Source: Paenibacillus sp. JNUCC32 (GTDB taxonomy: Bacteria; Bacillota; Bacilli; Paenibacillales; Paenibacillaceae). Taken from it: a DNA stretch of 64,000 nt. Both the position numbers and the translations under genes were made by a program. Under the pieces are notes generated by a model. The model did no database searches. It was not told the DNA's origin and saw only the letters and a list, made by a program, of their open reading frames with translations. How positions within the stretch are numbered: position 1 is the stretch's first letter; every line of letters starts with the position of its first letter. Positions 17,589 to 25,362 of the stretch are shown piece after piece. The stretch is taken from positions 62,001 through 126,000 of the forward strand of contig NZ_CP062260.1 of NCBI RefSeq assembly GCF_014863545.1, read 5' to 3'.

Positions 17589-18008
17589 ATGACGGAAGCG
17601 ATTGATCATTTGCTGACCCATCCGCTTGGGGTGCTCGTCGGCTATTTCTCGGTTGCGATACTTGCACTTATTGTTTACTTGTATTGCTTTGAATTGGTTA
17701 CCAAGTACAATTGCTGGGATGAAATACGCAAAGGAAATGTTGCCGCGGCCATGGCGACCGGCGGCAAGGTCTTTGGCATTTGTAACGTGATGCGGTATAG
17801 CATCACGGCGAATACGTCCATTTACGGCATGATTAAATGGTCGTTCTTCGGGTTTATACTGCTTTTATTGGCTTATTGGCTGCTTGAATTCTTGACGCCT
17901 GTGTTTTCGGTCGATGAAGAGATTGGCAAGGATAATCGGGCAGTGGGCCTGATCGTGCTTCTTATCACCGTATCTTTGTCTTACATTATTGGAGCGAGCA
18001 TTACTTAA
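17589..18008 (+). CDS. yshE: DUF350 family membrane protein (YshE-like)
   Basis: A 139-residue membrane protein with four predicted helices (about 14-36, 48-70, 78-104, 116-136) and the Gly-rich ATGGKVFG segment typical of DUF350. GGGAGGAA (17573-17580) is 8 nt before the ATG; an upstream frame to 17544 has no ribosome site. The order mutS2-yshE is the same as in B. subtilis. The molecular function of the family is not established. Confidence 0.85.
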   Translation: MTEAIDHLLTHPLGVLVGYFSVAILALIVYLYCFELVTKYNCWDEIRKGNVAAAMATGGKVFGICNVMRYSITANTSIYGMIKWSFFGFILLLLAYWLLEFLTPVFSVDEEIGKDNRAVGLIVLLITVSLSYIIGASIT

Positions 18009-18030
18009 GGGCTTCGGGAGGAAAAGAACG

Positions 18031-18111
18031 ATGAAATATTTACCGCGGATATTGTTTGCGGCAGCCATGATTTTTTTCGTGGCGGGTATTGTATACTTAA
18101 TGTCTCAATAA
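18031..18111 (+). CDS. 26-residue membrane microprotein
   Basis: A short frame with a strong ribosome site (GGGAGGAAAAG, 18016-18026) and an ATG 22 nt after the yshE stop. The product has a basic head (MKYLPR) and one hydrophobic segment (ILFAAAMIFFVAGIVYLM, about residues 7-24), ending SQ. It is probably a single-pass membrane peptide cotranscribed with yshE. It is too short for ordinary gene callers. No homologue can be named from sequence; the ribosome site and composition support translation. Confidence 0.65.
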   Translation: MKYLPRILFAAAMIFFVAGIVYLMSQ

Positions 18112-18169
18112 AAATAACGTAAACAGGGCCATTCATGGCCGTTTGAATAAAGAAAGGGATGAATGACCG

Positions 18170-18733
18170 ATGGAACCGACGGTTTGCCCATGGTGCCAAA
18201 GTGAGATTGTATGGGATGAGGAGATAGGTCCCGAGGATACCTGTCCTCACTGCGCGAATGAGCTTAAAGGCTACCGCACATTGAATATCGCATTGCAAGA
18301 TGAAGATGAAGATGAAGAGGACGGCGGGGAGGAATATGAAGAGGCTTATGAGCCTTCCGACGAGGAGGCGCGCGATCTTCATCGCATCTGGGGCTCCGAC
18401 CATGAATCGCTGTCATCGCTTCGCACCGTGGATAAGTACGGGGAAGATCACGATCTTTTTGCATTCGAGGAGACGGTGGAGGGGATCCTGGACCAACAAG
18501 AGGAAGTGCCCGAGTGTCTGCATTGCCGAGAGTATATGCTCCATGCAGGAACGCAGCGCGTGAGCGGAGAAGGCTTCCAGCCGGTTCACGCACCCTTGAT
18601 CCAAGCTCCCATTCTGCAGCCTCCGTATGATCTGAACGTTTATGTATGTCCCGGATGCTTCCATGTGCAGTACAATTTGGCAGAGAACGACCGGCTTCGG
18701 ATGATCAAGAGTTTTATCCATAAAAAGGAATAG
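18170..18733 (+). CDS. Zinc-ribbon protein with acidic linker, function unknown
   Basis: A 187-residue cytosolic protein with an N-terminal CPWC/CPHC zinc ribbon (residues 6-27), a very acidic low-complexity stretch (about 43-65, mostly Asp and Glu), and a second possible zinc site made of CLHC (about 117-120) and CPGC (about 161-164). Start ATG 18170 follows AAAGGGA with 10-11 nt spacing. It follows yshE and the microprotein with the same orientation and ends at a strong terminator, so the three are probably one operon. I do not recognise a specific family. Confidence 0.8.
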   Translation: MEPTVCPWCQSEIVWDEEIGPEDTCPHCANELKGYRTLNIALQDEDEDEEDGGEEYEEAYEPSDEEARDLHRIWGSDHESLSSLRTVDKYGEDHDLFAFEETVEGILDQQEEVPECLHCREYMLHAGTQRVSGEGFQPVHAPLIQAPILQPPYDLNVYVCPGCFHVQYNLAENDRLRMIKSFIHKKE

Positions 18734-18773
18734 AGTTGCGGAGCGGCGCTGTTGCCGATCCCGCGGATGACTT

Positions 18774-18806
18774 AAGGAAACTGCCGGCGGCGGTTTCCTT
18801 TTTTTT
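18774..18806 (+). terminator. Intrinsic terminator
   Basis: AAGGAAACTGCC paired with GGCGGTTTCCTT and a run of eight T residues. Confidence 0.93.
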
Positions 18807-18877
18807 GTTCATGAAGTGGAGCGCGAAGGGGTAAAATACCTTGGACTTCAAGTGAAAGGGCAAGGGAGGAACTGTAT

Positions 18878-20080
18878 ATGAAGTTGACAAAGGACCCCCA
18901 GGCTATGCTTCTGTTATCGGTTCATGGGTTGTTTATTCTATCGAGCGCATTGTCGGGTACGTTCCTCAACGTATACTTATGGAAAAGCCGCCAAGATTAC
19001 ACCATGCTCGGCTGGTTCACGATTGCGCAGCAGGTGGCGCTTGGCCTGACGTTCTGGGCCGCCGGCAAATGGGTGAAGGAGCATAACAAAATGAATGCGC
19101 TTCGCCTGGGAATTGCCGTGTCCGGCTTGTTTTATCTATGCGTGCTGTGGGCAGGGAGGGACGCCGTCCATTACATTTGGCCGCTCGGCCTGCTGTTCGG
19201 TGTGTCTTTAGGATTGTTCTGGTTGGCCTTTAATGTGGTTTACTTCGAGGTGTCGAGTGCGGAGAACCGGGACTGGTTTAATGGCTGGATCGGGCTCTTG
19301 GGCTCCATAACGGGGATTATCGGTCCATGGCTGGCAGGCTGGATCATTACGCTGATGCATGGGGATCAGGGCTATCGGTTTATTTTTACCGTGTCGATGG
19401 CCATCTTCGCCGTAACGGTGGTCATGAGCTTTTTTCTGCGCAAAAGGCCGGTTCAAAGCGATTATCACTGGCTGGAAGGGGTAAGCCGCCTCAAGGAGGG
19501 CGGCGTTTGGAAATACGCGGTATTAGGCTTGGCTGTTCAGGGAATCCGGGAGGGCGTGTTCTCCTTTCTCATCACGCTGCTTGTTTTCGTGGCGACGGAT
19601 CAGGAGTCCAAGCTGGGGCAATTCGCGTTGATTACTTCGGCCGTTTCACTGGTCAGCTACTGGGCCTGCGGGAAATGGTTCAAGCCCAAATTCCGTAAAA
19701 CCGGCATGCTGGTTGGTTCCGTATTGATGCTGCTTGTCATCATGCCGCTGCTATTTACGGTCAACTACACTACGCTGCTGGTGCTGGGAATCGGGACGTC
19801 GCTCTTCATTCCGCTGTACATGATGCCGGCTATATCGGCCAGCTTCGATCTCATGGGCGTGAATCAGGAAAACGTGGAGAAGCGGGTGGAACTGGTCGTG
19901 CTCCGGGAACTCAGTCTGACGATAGGCCGAATTACGGGCTTGCTTGTTTTCATTCTTGTACTGTCATTCAGGCAGGATACGTTAACGATAACATTGCTGC
20001 TGCTGTTTCTGGGGGCATCCCCCATCGGATCTTGGCTGTTCATACGAAAGCTGTTTCCTAGCAAAGGACAAGCCGCCTGA
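18878..20080 (+). CDS. Major facilitator superfamily transporter
   Basis: A 400-residue membrane protein with about 12 hydrophobic helices, GKWVKEHNKM in the loop between helices 2 and 3, and a second basic loop in the middle (FFLRKRP), the usual MFS layout. The ribosome site AGGGAGGAA is 8 nt before the ATG. It is monocistronic and ends at a shared terminator. The substrate cannot be predicted. Confidence 0.82.
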   Translation: MKLTKDPQAMLLLSVHGLFILSSALSGTFLNVYLWKSRQDYTMLGWFTIAQQVALGLTFWAAGKWVKEHNKMNALRLGIAVSGLFYLCVLWAGRDAVHYIWPLGLLFGVSLGLFWLAFNVVYFEVSSAENRDWFNGWIGLLGSITGIIGPWLAGWIITLMHGDQGYRFIFTVSMAIFAVTVVMSFFLRKRPVQSDYHWLEGVSRLKEGGVWKYAVLGLAVQGIREGVFSFLITLLVFVATDQESKLGQFALITSAVSLVSYWACGKWFKPKFRKTGMLVGSVLMLLVIMPLLFTVNYTTLLVLGIGTSLFIPLYMMPAISASFDLMGVNQENVEKRVELVVLRELSLTIGRITGLLVFILVLSFRQDTLTITLLLLFLGASPIGSWLFIRKLFPSKGQAA

Positions 20081-20201
20081 GCCTGATGGCATCGATGTGA
20101 GACATGGAGATCATGCAATGAGCGAAAGTTGGATAACGCAGGTCAGCGACGTTTTTTTTAAAATAGAAGGCCGCGACGCGGAGGCAAATCGTACAAACGC
20201 A

Positions 20202-20248
20202 AAGAAGGTATCTCCAAGGCCGCAGGGCCTGTTAGGGGATACCTTCTT
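20202..20248. terminator. Bidirectional terminator
   Basis: AAGAAGGTATC paired with GATACCTTCTT with an inner GGCC-rich loop, between the convergent MFS and FAD-oxidoreductase genes. Confidence 0.8.
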
Positions 20249-20251
20249 AAT

Positions 20252-21478
20252 TTATGTGAAGTTCAGGTCGATCGGACGCCTCAGCGAGAACCATTTCAGT
20301 TCTTCGGGCTCTCTGCCGGCAATCGTCTCGGCCAGGAGGTCGGCGGCGATCATGCTGTAAACCATACCGTTTCCGCCATAAACCTCGATGAAGTAGCTGT
20401 GCGGATACTGCGGATGTCTGCCGATCAGCGGGATGCCGTCTTTGGTGGAGGCAAACACGCCAGCCCAGCTGCACGCCATTTTCACGTCCGTCATCGTAGG
20501 GAACAGCTTATGAATTTCATTCAGCAGTCTCTGGCTTCTTGGCTCGGCGTATTCCTCCGGTTTGCCTGAAGGAGGCAGCGGCTCATCCAGTCCACCGGCC
20601 ATGATCCGCCGGTCCGGCGTTGTCCGGAAATAGAGATATGGACGGTCGGTCTCCCATATGAGAGCCCGCTCATACCACGAAGACAGATCGTGAACAGGCT
20701 CGGTCATAATGGCATAGGTATTGAGGAGATCCACTTGATAATCCGGCTTCCATTCTTGGGTGCTGTACCCGGTAGCCCAGATCACGTGTTTGGCTGAAAC
20801 GCTTCCCTGATCCGTCATGACGGTGACATCGTTGTGTGTATACCTGGTTTCTTTCACTTCGCTGTTTTCATAAATTCGCAGCCCCTGATCGCCGGCATCC
20901 TGAAGAAGATGATGTCCGAGACGGTAGGGATTGACTTCGGCATCGCCGCGGGTATAGATGGCGGCTTCCTTTGAGAACGGAAATTTAGCCTTCACATCAT
21001 CGCGGTTCCAGTACTGCACGTCGAAGCCCTTGCGTTTGAGGAGGTCATACTCATGACGAATCAAGCCGATATCTTGAGGGTTGCTGGCATAGTAGAGGCT
21101 GCTTCGAGAGATCAACCCGGAATCCCTTGACAACGTATTCGCGATTTCAGTGAGCCGACGTATGGCATTTCTGCACATCATGTAGAAGGCGGTACCCCGG
21201 TCCTCGCCAAAATGTTGAATCAAATTCGAAAGGGGACAGTCGTTGGAGATTTGCAGCAGTCCCGTATTGGCGGAAGTGCTGCCCTCGCATACTCGACTTT
21301 TCTCCAGGAGAATGGCGTCGACGCCTTGCACGCTCAGGACATAGGCCATCAGGGCACCGCTGATACCGCCTCCGACGACCAGCACGTCGCAGCTAAGCCG
21401 GTCCGAGAGCACGGGATATTTTTTTACCGGTTCGGTGTTTAAATATTTCCAGGGCGTTGTTCCGCCGGTCAGTAACAT
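20252..21478 (-). CDS. FAD-dependent oxidoreductase, DAO (glycine/D-amino acid oxidase) family
   Basis: A 408-residue flavoprotein. The Rossmann motif VLVVGGGISGALMAYVL (about residues 31-47) with an acidic residue after the second strand (LLEKS) binds FAD; the C-terminal GIPLIGRHP and VYGGNGMVYSMIAADLLAE close the FAD site as in the DAO family. ATG 21478 is preceded by GGGAGGGG, so the longer upstream frame to 21508 is not used. The substrate is unknown. It is divergent from the spore-coat-like pair. Confidence 0.85.
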   Translation of the reverse strand: MLLTGGTTPWKYLNTEPVKKYPVLSDRLSCDVLVVGGGISGALMAYVLSVQGVDAILLEKSRVCEGSTSANTGLLQISNDCPLSNLIQHFGEDRGTAFYMMCRNAIRRLTEIANTLSRDSGLISRSSLYYASNPQDIGLIRHEYDLLKRKGFDVQYWNRDDVKAKFPFSKEAAIYTRGDAEVNPYRLGHHLLQDAGDQGLRIYENSEVKETRYTHNDVTVMTDQGSVSAKHVIWATGYSTQEWKPDYQVDLLNTYAIMTEPVHDLSSWYERALIWETDRPYLYFRTTPDRRIMAGGLDEPLPPSGKPEEYAEPRSQRLLNEIHKLFPTMTDVKMACSWAGVFASTKDGIPLIGRHPQYPHSYFIEVYGGNGMVYSMIAADLLAETIAGREPEELKWFSLRRPIDLNFT

Positions 21479-21617
21479 GATCCATCCCCTCCCATCGTCA
21501 CATCGCAATTAGTTTGGTCGTTCCTTCCGCATTTCATGACATCTTGCGACATAGATTTGTACAACGGTGGCATACTAGGTCCTGTCAACCTAAATGGAAA
21601 GGGGAACAACGAACCGT

Positions 21618-21854
21618 ATGACACCCAATCAGCAATTACAGCCTCTCACTTCAAAAGAGCTGGATTATATCGTGGACTGCATCTCCAACGAGACCATGCT
21701 GGCCAAGCATTGCGCCGCCACGGCTGCAGCCAGTCAGAACCCTGCCATTCAGCAGGCACTGCTCGGATTCGTGAAGCGACATGAGCAGCATCTTGATATG
21801 TTGGTGAACTCCCTTCAGACCCACAGCAGCGTTGCGCCCAACCAGCCGCAGTAA
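21618..21854 (+). CDS. Small CotF-related spore-coat-like protein
   Basis: A 78-residue helical protein (TSKELDYIVDCISNETMLAK, then AAASQNPAIQQALLGF and a His-containing helix) resembling the short partners of CotF-type coat proteins, which share a ferritin-like helical bundle. The ATG at 21594 lacks a ribosome site; AAAGGGGAA (21598-21606) is about 12 nt before ATG 21618. The next gene, also coat-like, begins 40 nt downstream, so they form an operon. Coat location is inferred from family resemblance. Confidence 0.65.
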   Translation: MTPNQQLQPLTSKELDYIVDCISNETMLAKHCAATAAASQNPAIQQALLGFVKRHEQHLDMLVNSLQTHSSVAPNQPQ

Positions 21855-21894
21855 GCAGACAGTGCATAACCAACAACCCAAAGGAGGAACTACG

Positions 21895-22281
21895 ATGGCA
21901 ACCCCTAACGGATCTTCATTCCTGCCCGAAGAGGATTTGCTCAGCCCGATACTGGGAGAGCTGAAACGGGCCGTTCGAGAATATACGACAGCCACGACGG
22001 AAGCCACTTGCCCTGACGTGCGTCAAATGTTTACCAATTTGACCACGGATACGCTGAGTCTGCAAGGCGAATTCTTTAATATGATGAAGCAGCAGAACAT
22101 GTACACCGCAGGCACGCATGCGCTGAAATACGACGTGGACAAGCAGCATAAACAAGCGCAGCAGTCCGTACAAAAAACTCGGGAAACGATAAATCAAAAA
22201 ACTTCAAGCATGGGCGCGTATGCGCACAATCCGAACGTTGAGCCCCATGCAACCAATGTATCCCCTGCTTCTTATATGTAA
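21895..22281 (+). CDS. CotF-family spore coat protein
   Basis: A 128-residue protein with an N-terminal helix (EEDLLSPILGELKRAVREY), a second helix with repeated small residues, and the YTAGTHALKYDVDKQHKQA segment near the C-terminus that resembles Coat_F proteins. AAAGGAGGAAC is 7 nt before ATG 21895. Expression during sporulation is expected. The CATACTA element at about 21570-21576 upstream of the pair resembles the -10 region of sigma-E/K promoters but is not conclusive. Confidence 0.7.
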   Translation: MATPNGSSFLPEEDLLSPILGELKRAVREYTTATTEATCPDVRQMFTNLTTDTLSLQGEFFNMMKQQNMYTAGTHALKYDVDKQHKQAQQSVQKTRETINQKTSSMGAYAHNPNVEPHATNVSPASYM

Positions 22282-22321
22282 TGTAACCCAACCATCTATG
22301 GTTAACGCAACGATTTCGCCG

Positions 22322-22370
22322 ATGACACCTCCAGCATTCGCTGCGGGCATGCATCGGTTTTTTTCTTTTG
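22322..22370 (+). terminator. Probable intrinsic terminator
   Basis: CGATG paired with CATCG across a GC-containing loop, followed by a T-rich tail (TTTTTTTC), after the coat-like operon. Confidence 0.55.
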
Positions 22371-22471
22371 CACATCCCGTGTAAGTTATTGTAATATAAG
22401 TATTAATCTCTGTTCCGACAAAACCGTGTGTCACGAGCGGTTATTCGGAATAAGTGCTGGAGGATACGTAC

Positions 22472-22972
22472 ATGGAAGAGCTAAGCGAATTGAAACTGAA
22501 GGTGCTTGACCTGCTGAAAGAGGACGCGAGAAGATCGCCGGCTCTACTCTCTACTCTACTCGGTGTAGAAGAGGAAGAAGTAAAGACCTCCATTGCGGAG
22601 CTTGAACGAGATCACGTCATTGTCAAGTACGCCACCGTTGTCAATTGGGGCAAGGTGGAGGACGAGAAGGTTACGGCGCTGATCGAGGTTCAGATAACGC
22701 CTGAGCGCGGAAGAGGCTTTGAAGGAATCGCGGAACGGATTTATTTGTTCCCGCAGGTGAAGTCGGTTTATTTGATGTCAGGCGCCTACGACCTGCTGGT
22801 CGAAGTGGAAGGCGGTAACCTGCGTGAGGTGGCCAATTTTGTTTCCGAGAAACTGTCGCCTATTGATTCTGTATTATCGACCAAAACGAATTTCATTTTG
22901 AAAAAATATAAACAAGACGGGATTATTTTTGAAGAACGTCAAGAAGACAATCGTCTCCTGATCTCGCCGTAA
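22472..22972 (+). CDS. Lrp/AsnC-type transcriptional regulator (YugG-like)
   Basis: A 166-residue regulator with an N-terminal winged helix (about 1-55: LSELKLKVLDLLKEDAR, then VKTSIAELERDHVI) and a C-terminal RAM/ACT-like ligand domain (about 68-145). GGAGG (22459-22463) lies 8 nt before the ATG, ruling against the GTG at 22454. It is 14 nt upstream of an aminotransferase gene, the same order as yugG-yugH in B. subtilis, so local amino-acid-responsive control is likely. Confidence 0.87.
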   Translation: MEELSELKLKVLDLLKEDARRSPALLSTLLGVEEEEVKTSIAELERDHVIVKYATVVNWGKVEDEKVTALIEVQITPERGRGFEGIAERIYLFPQVKSVYLMSGAYDLLVEVEGGNLREVANFVSEKLSPIDSVLSTKTNFILKKYKQDGIIFEERQEDNRLLISP

Positions 22973-22986
22973 AGGAAGCGTGTGCT

Positions 22987-24192
22987 ATGATTTTGAACGA
23001 ACAGCAGCTTGCAGAAAATAACAGGAAATCGATGAGCTCCTATTTGGCGCCTAGAGTCAGGGATATTCAACCCTCCGGAATCCGGAAATTTTTCGATCTC
23101 GTCAGCGGAAACAAGGATATTATCACGCTAGGCGTCGGGGAGCCTGATTTCGTTACGCCGTGGCATGTACGAGAAGCGTGCGTATATTCATTGGAACGCG
23201 GGTTTACGGGCTATACGTCCAATGCCGGCATGCCGGAGCTGAGGGAAGCGATCGCGGAATATTTGAACGACAGCTTCCATGTGACCTATAATCCTGCGAA
23301 TGAAATCATCGTAACCGTGGGCGGCAGTGAAGCGATTGATCTGGCGCTGCGGGCCTTGATTGTTCCCGGAGATGAAATTCTGATTCCGGAACCGTGTTAC
23401 ATTTCGTACTCGCCGATCGCTTCAATCGGCGGCGGCGTGCCCGTCGGCATCGAAACGACGGCGGAGCATCATTTCAAACTGACGGCCGAGGCGCTGGAAG
23501 CGCAAATCACGCCCAAATCAAAGATTCTGATTCTCTGCTATCCGAGCAATCCGACAGGGGCGATCATGACCTACGAGGATTGGCTTCCGATTGCGGAAGT
23601 GGTGGAAAAGCACGATCTGATTGTGATTTCCGATGAAATTTATGCCGAGCTCACGTATGAAGGCAAGCATGTCAGCTTTGCCTCGATGCCCGGCATGATG
23701 GACCGCACCATACTGGTGAGCGGCTTTTCGAAGGCGTTTGCTATGACCGGCTGGCGTATGGGATATGTGTGCGCCCATACGGATCTCATTGCCGCCATGC
23801 TGAAAATTCATCAGTATACGGTCATGTGTGCACCGGCCATGGGGCAAGTCGCAGCGCTTGAAGCATTGCGTAACGGCATGGGGGAGAAGGACCGAATGGT
23901 TGAATCCTATAACCAACGGCGCAGACTCGTTGTGCAGGGGCTGCGGGAGATCGGTCTGGATTGCCACGAACCCCAGGGAGCGTTTTACGCCTTCCCAAGC
24001 ATCAAGGGAACGGGACTCGGCTCGGAAGAATTCGCTCAGCGATTGCTGACCGAAGCCAAAGTGGCCGCAGTGCCGGGCACTGCCTTCGGGCTTGGCGGGG
24101 AAGGTTTCATTCGCTGTTCTTATGCTACATCCATTGCTCAACTGAATGAGGCATTGGAGCGAATGGGCAATTTTGTTGAAAAAATAAAGTAG
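22987..24192 (+). CDS. PLP-dependent class I/II aminotransferase (YugH/PatA-like)
   Basis: A 401-residue fold-type I aminotransferase. It has the cofactor-binding segment YPSNPTGA, Asp and Tyr in SDEIYAELTY, and the Schiff-base lysine Lys249 in SGFSKAFAMTGWRMGY; the C-terminal substrate-binding Arg is in GEGFIRCSYA. It probably transaminates an aromatic or acidic amino acid, as inferred for YugH/PatA. AAAGGAAG precedes the start. Translationally linked with the Lrp-type regulator upstream. Confidence 0.9.
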   Translation: MILNEQQLAENNRKSMSSYLAPRVRDIQPSGIRKFFDLVSGNKDIITLGVGEPDFVTPWHVREACVYSLERGFTGYTSNAGMPELREAIAEYLNDSFHVTYNPANEIIVTVGGSEAIDLALRALIVPGDEILIPEPCYISYSPIASIGGGVPVGIETTAEHHFKLTAEALEAQITPKSKILILCYPSNPTGAIMTYEDWLPIAEVVEKHDLIVISDEIYAELTYEGKHVSFASMPGMMDRTILVSGFSKAFAMTGWRMGYVCAHTDLIAAMLKIHQYTVMCAPAMGQVAALEALRNGMGEKDRMVESYNQRRRLVVQGLREIGLDCHEPQGAFYAFPSIKGTGLGSEEFAQRLLTEAKVAAVPGTAFGLGGEGFIRCSYATSIAQLNEALERMGNFVEKIK

Positions 24193-24310
24193 GCAAGGAA
24201 TTCGTTGAACTTTTTCCTTGAATTAACAAAAGATTCACTTTTCATTGACGAAAATTATGTTATAATTTTATTTTGGGGGCAGAATTTTACTTTCCAAGGA
24301 GGGATCACCA

Positions 24311-24574
24311 GTGTTTTGTGATTATGAATTGTCAAACTACCGTGGTGATTATACGGCTGAAGACAATAATCACGGTAAATGGTCAATTAAATCAGCCAAA
24401 TCCACTCCTCAGGAAATTACCTTGGAAGACGAAATTCACATGCTCCGCCGGAAGATGGAGCAAATATTTCTGGAAGAGCAGTCCTTCACGTCGGAAATTG
24501 TGATCGAGATCAGCAGTTTGCTGGATCTGAAGATCAACGAATATATGAAGGCCCATCCCAAAAAGAAACTCTAA
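24311..24574 (+). CDS. Spo0E-family aspartyl-phosphate phosphatase
   Basis: An 87-residue protein from a GTG start, with AAGGAGG (24298-24304) about 7 nt before it. The C-terminal half is the two-helix Spo0E domain: LEDEIHMLRRKMEQIF and EIVIEISSLLDLKINEYM, with SSLLD at the place of the SQELD signature. These proteins remove phosphate from Spo0A-P and delay sporulation. The 35-residue N-terminal extension is atypical. A TATAAT at 24261-24266 is the likely -10 region. Confidence 0.8.
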   Translation: MFCDYELSNYRGDYTAEDNNHGKWSIKSAKSTPQEITLEDEIHMLRRKMEQIFLEEQSFTSEIVIEISSLLDLKINEYMKAHPKKKL

Positions 24575-24595
24575 AATATTTCACCATTAAATAAT

Positions 24596-24648
24596 ACAAG
24601 GCTGTTCCTAGAGTGAGAATACTCGTGGTTCAGCCTTGTTTGTGTTTA
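24596..24648 (+). terminator. Intrinsic terminator
   Basis: ACAAGGCTG paired with CAGCCTTGT with an inner GAGT/ACTC stem, followed by a T-rich tail. Confidence 0.8.
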
Positions 24649-24730
24649 AAACCAAACGCAACCTAAAGCACTTCCCTCTAGGCGTTATCGGCCTTGGGTT
24701 TATTCGGCCGCAGCGGGAACGTGATCCGAA

Positions 24731-24752
24731 ATTATGCTATAGTGAGCATAAT
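24731..24752. promoter_or_regulatory. 8-bp inverted repeat upstream of the adenosyltransferase gene
   Basis: ATTATGCT (24731-24738) and AGCATAAT (24745-24752) are perfect arms around ATAGTG. The -10-like TATAGT (24738-24743) lies in the repeat, as expected for a repressor operator. The factor is unknown. Confidence 0.4.
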
Positions 24753-24798
24753 AAGATGTTATGGTGTTCGTTCTAGATATGAAATGGAGGAAGATGTG

Positions 24799-25359
24799 AT
24801 GAAGGTATATACAAGAACGGGAGATGCGGGGGAGACTTCGATTATTGGCGGTCGCGTGCCCAAGGATGATCCGCGCATCGAAGCGTACGGCACGATCGAT
24901 GAATTGAACAGCTTTGTCGGTCAGGCCGTGTGCTTGGCCAAGGAAGCCGATTTTGAGGAGCTGTATCTTCAGCTCGTTCAAATCCAGCATGAACTGTTCG
25001 ATTGCGGCTCGGATCTGGCTTATGCGAGGCCTCGGGAGGATAAACTCAAGGTCGGTGCCGAGCTTGTGGATCGTCTGGAGGCGTGGCTGGATGCATTCGA
25101 AGAGAAGAACCCTCCGCTTGAGCGCTTTATTCTGCCGGGCGGAAGCGCCTTGTCTTCTTCGTTGCATGTATGCCGGACCGTATGCCGCCGCGCAGAAAGG
25201 TTGACCGTTACGCTGCAGCGAACCACCGAGATCAATCCGGAGGTCCGCCGGTACTTGAACCGGTTGTCCGATTATTTCTTTGTTGCCGCACGGGCAGCCA
25301 ATGTGCATGCCGGGATACCTGATGTTGAATATGAGCGAAGCGGAAAGGTGTTCCGGTAA
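24799..25359 (+). CDS. pduO: Cob(I)alamin adenosyltransferase, PduO type
   Basis: A 186-residue enzyme that transfers the adenosyl group of ATP to cob(I)alamin to make coenzyme B12. It has the N-terminal ATP-binding segment YTRTGDAGETSI, DDPRIEAYGTIDELNSF, and the C-terminal PGGS...CRTVCRRAER and NRLSDYFFVAAR motifs. GGAGG (24786-24790) is 8 nt before ATG 24799; the long upstream frame is not used. The next gene starts 3 nt after its stop, implying translational coupling. B. subtilis YvqK is of this type. Confidence 0.93.
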   Translation: MKVYTRTGDAGETSIIGGRVPKDDPRIEAYGTIDELNSFVGQAVCLAKEADFEELYLQLVQIQHELFDCGSDLAYARPREDKLKVGAELVDRLEAWLDAFEEKNPPLERFILPGGSALSSSLHVCRTVCRRAERLTVTLQRTTEINPEVRRYLNRLSDYFFVAARAANVHAGIPDVEYERSGKVFR

Positions 25360-25362
25360 TAG

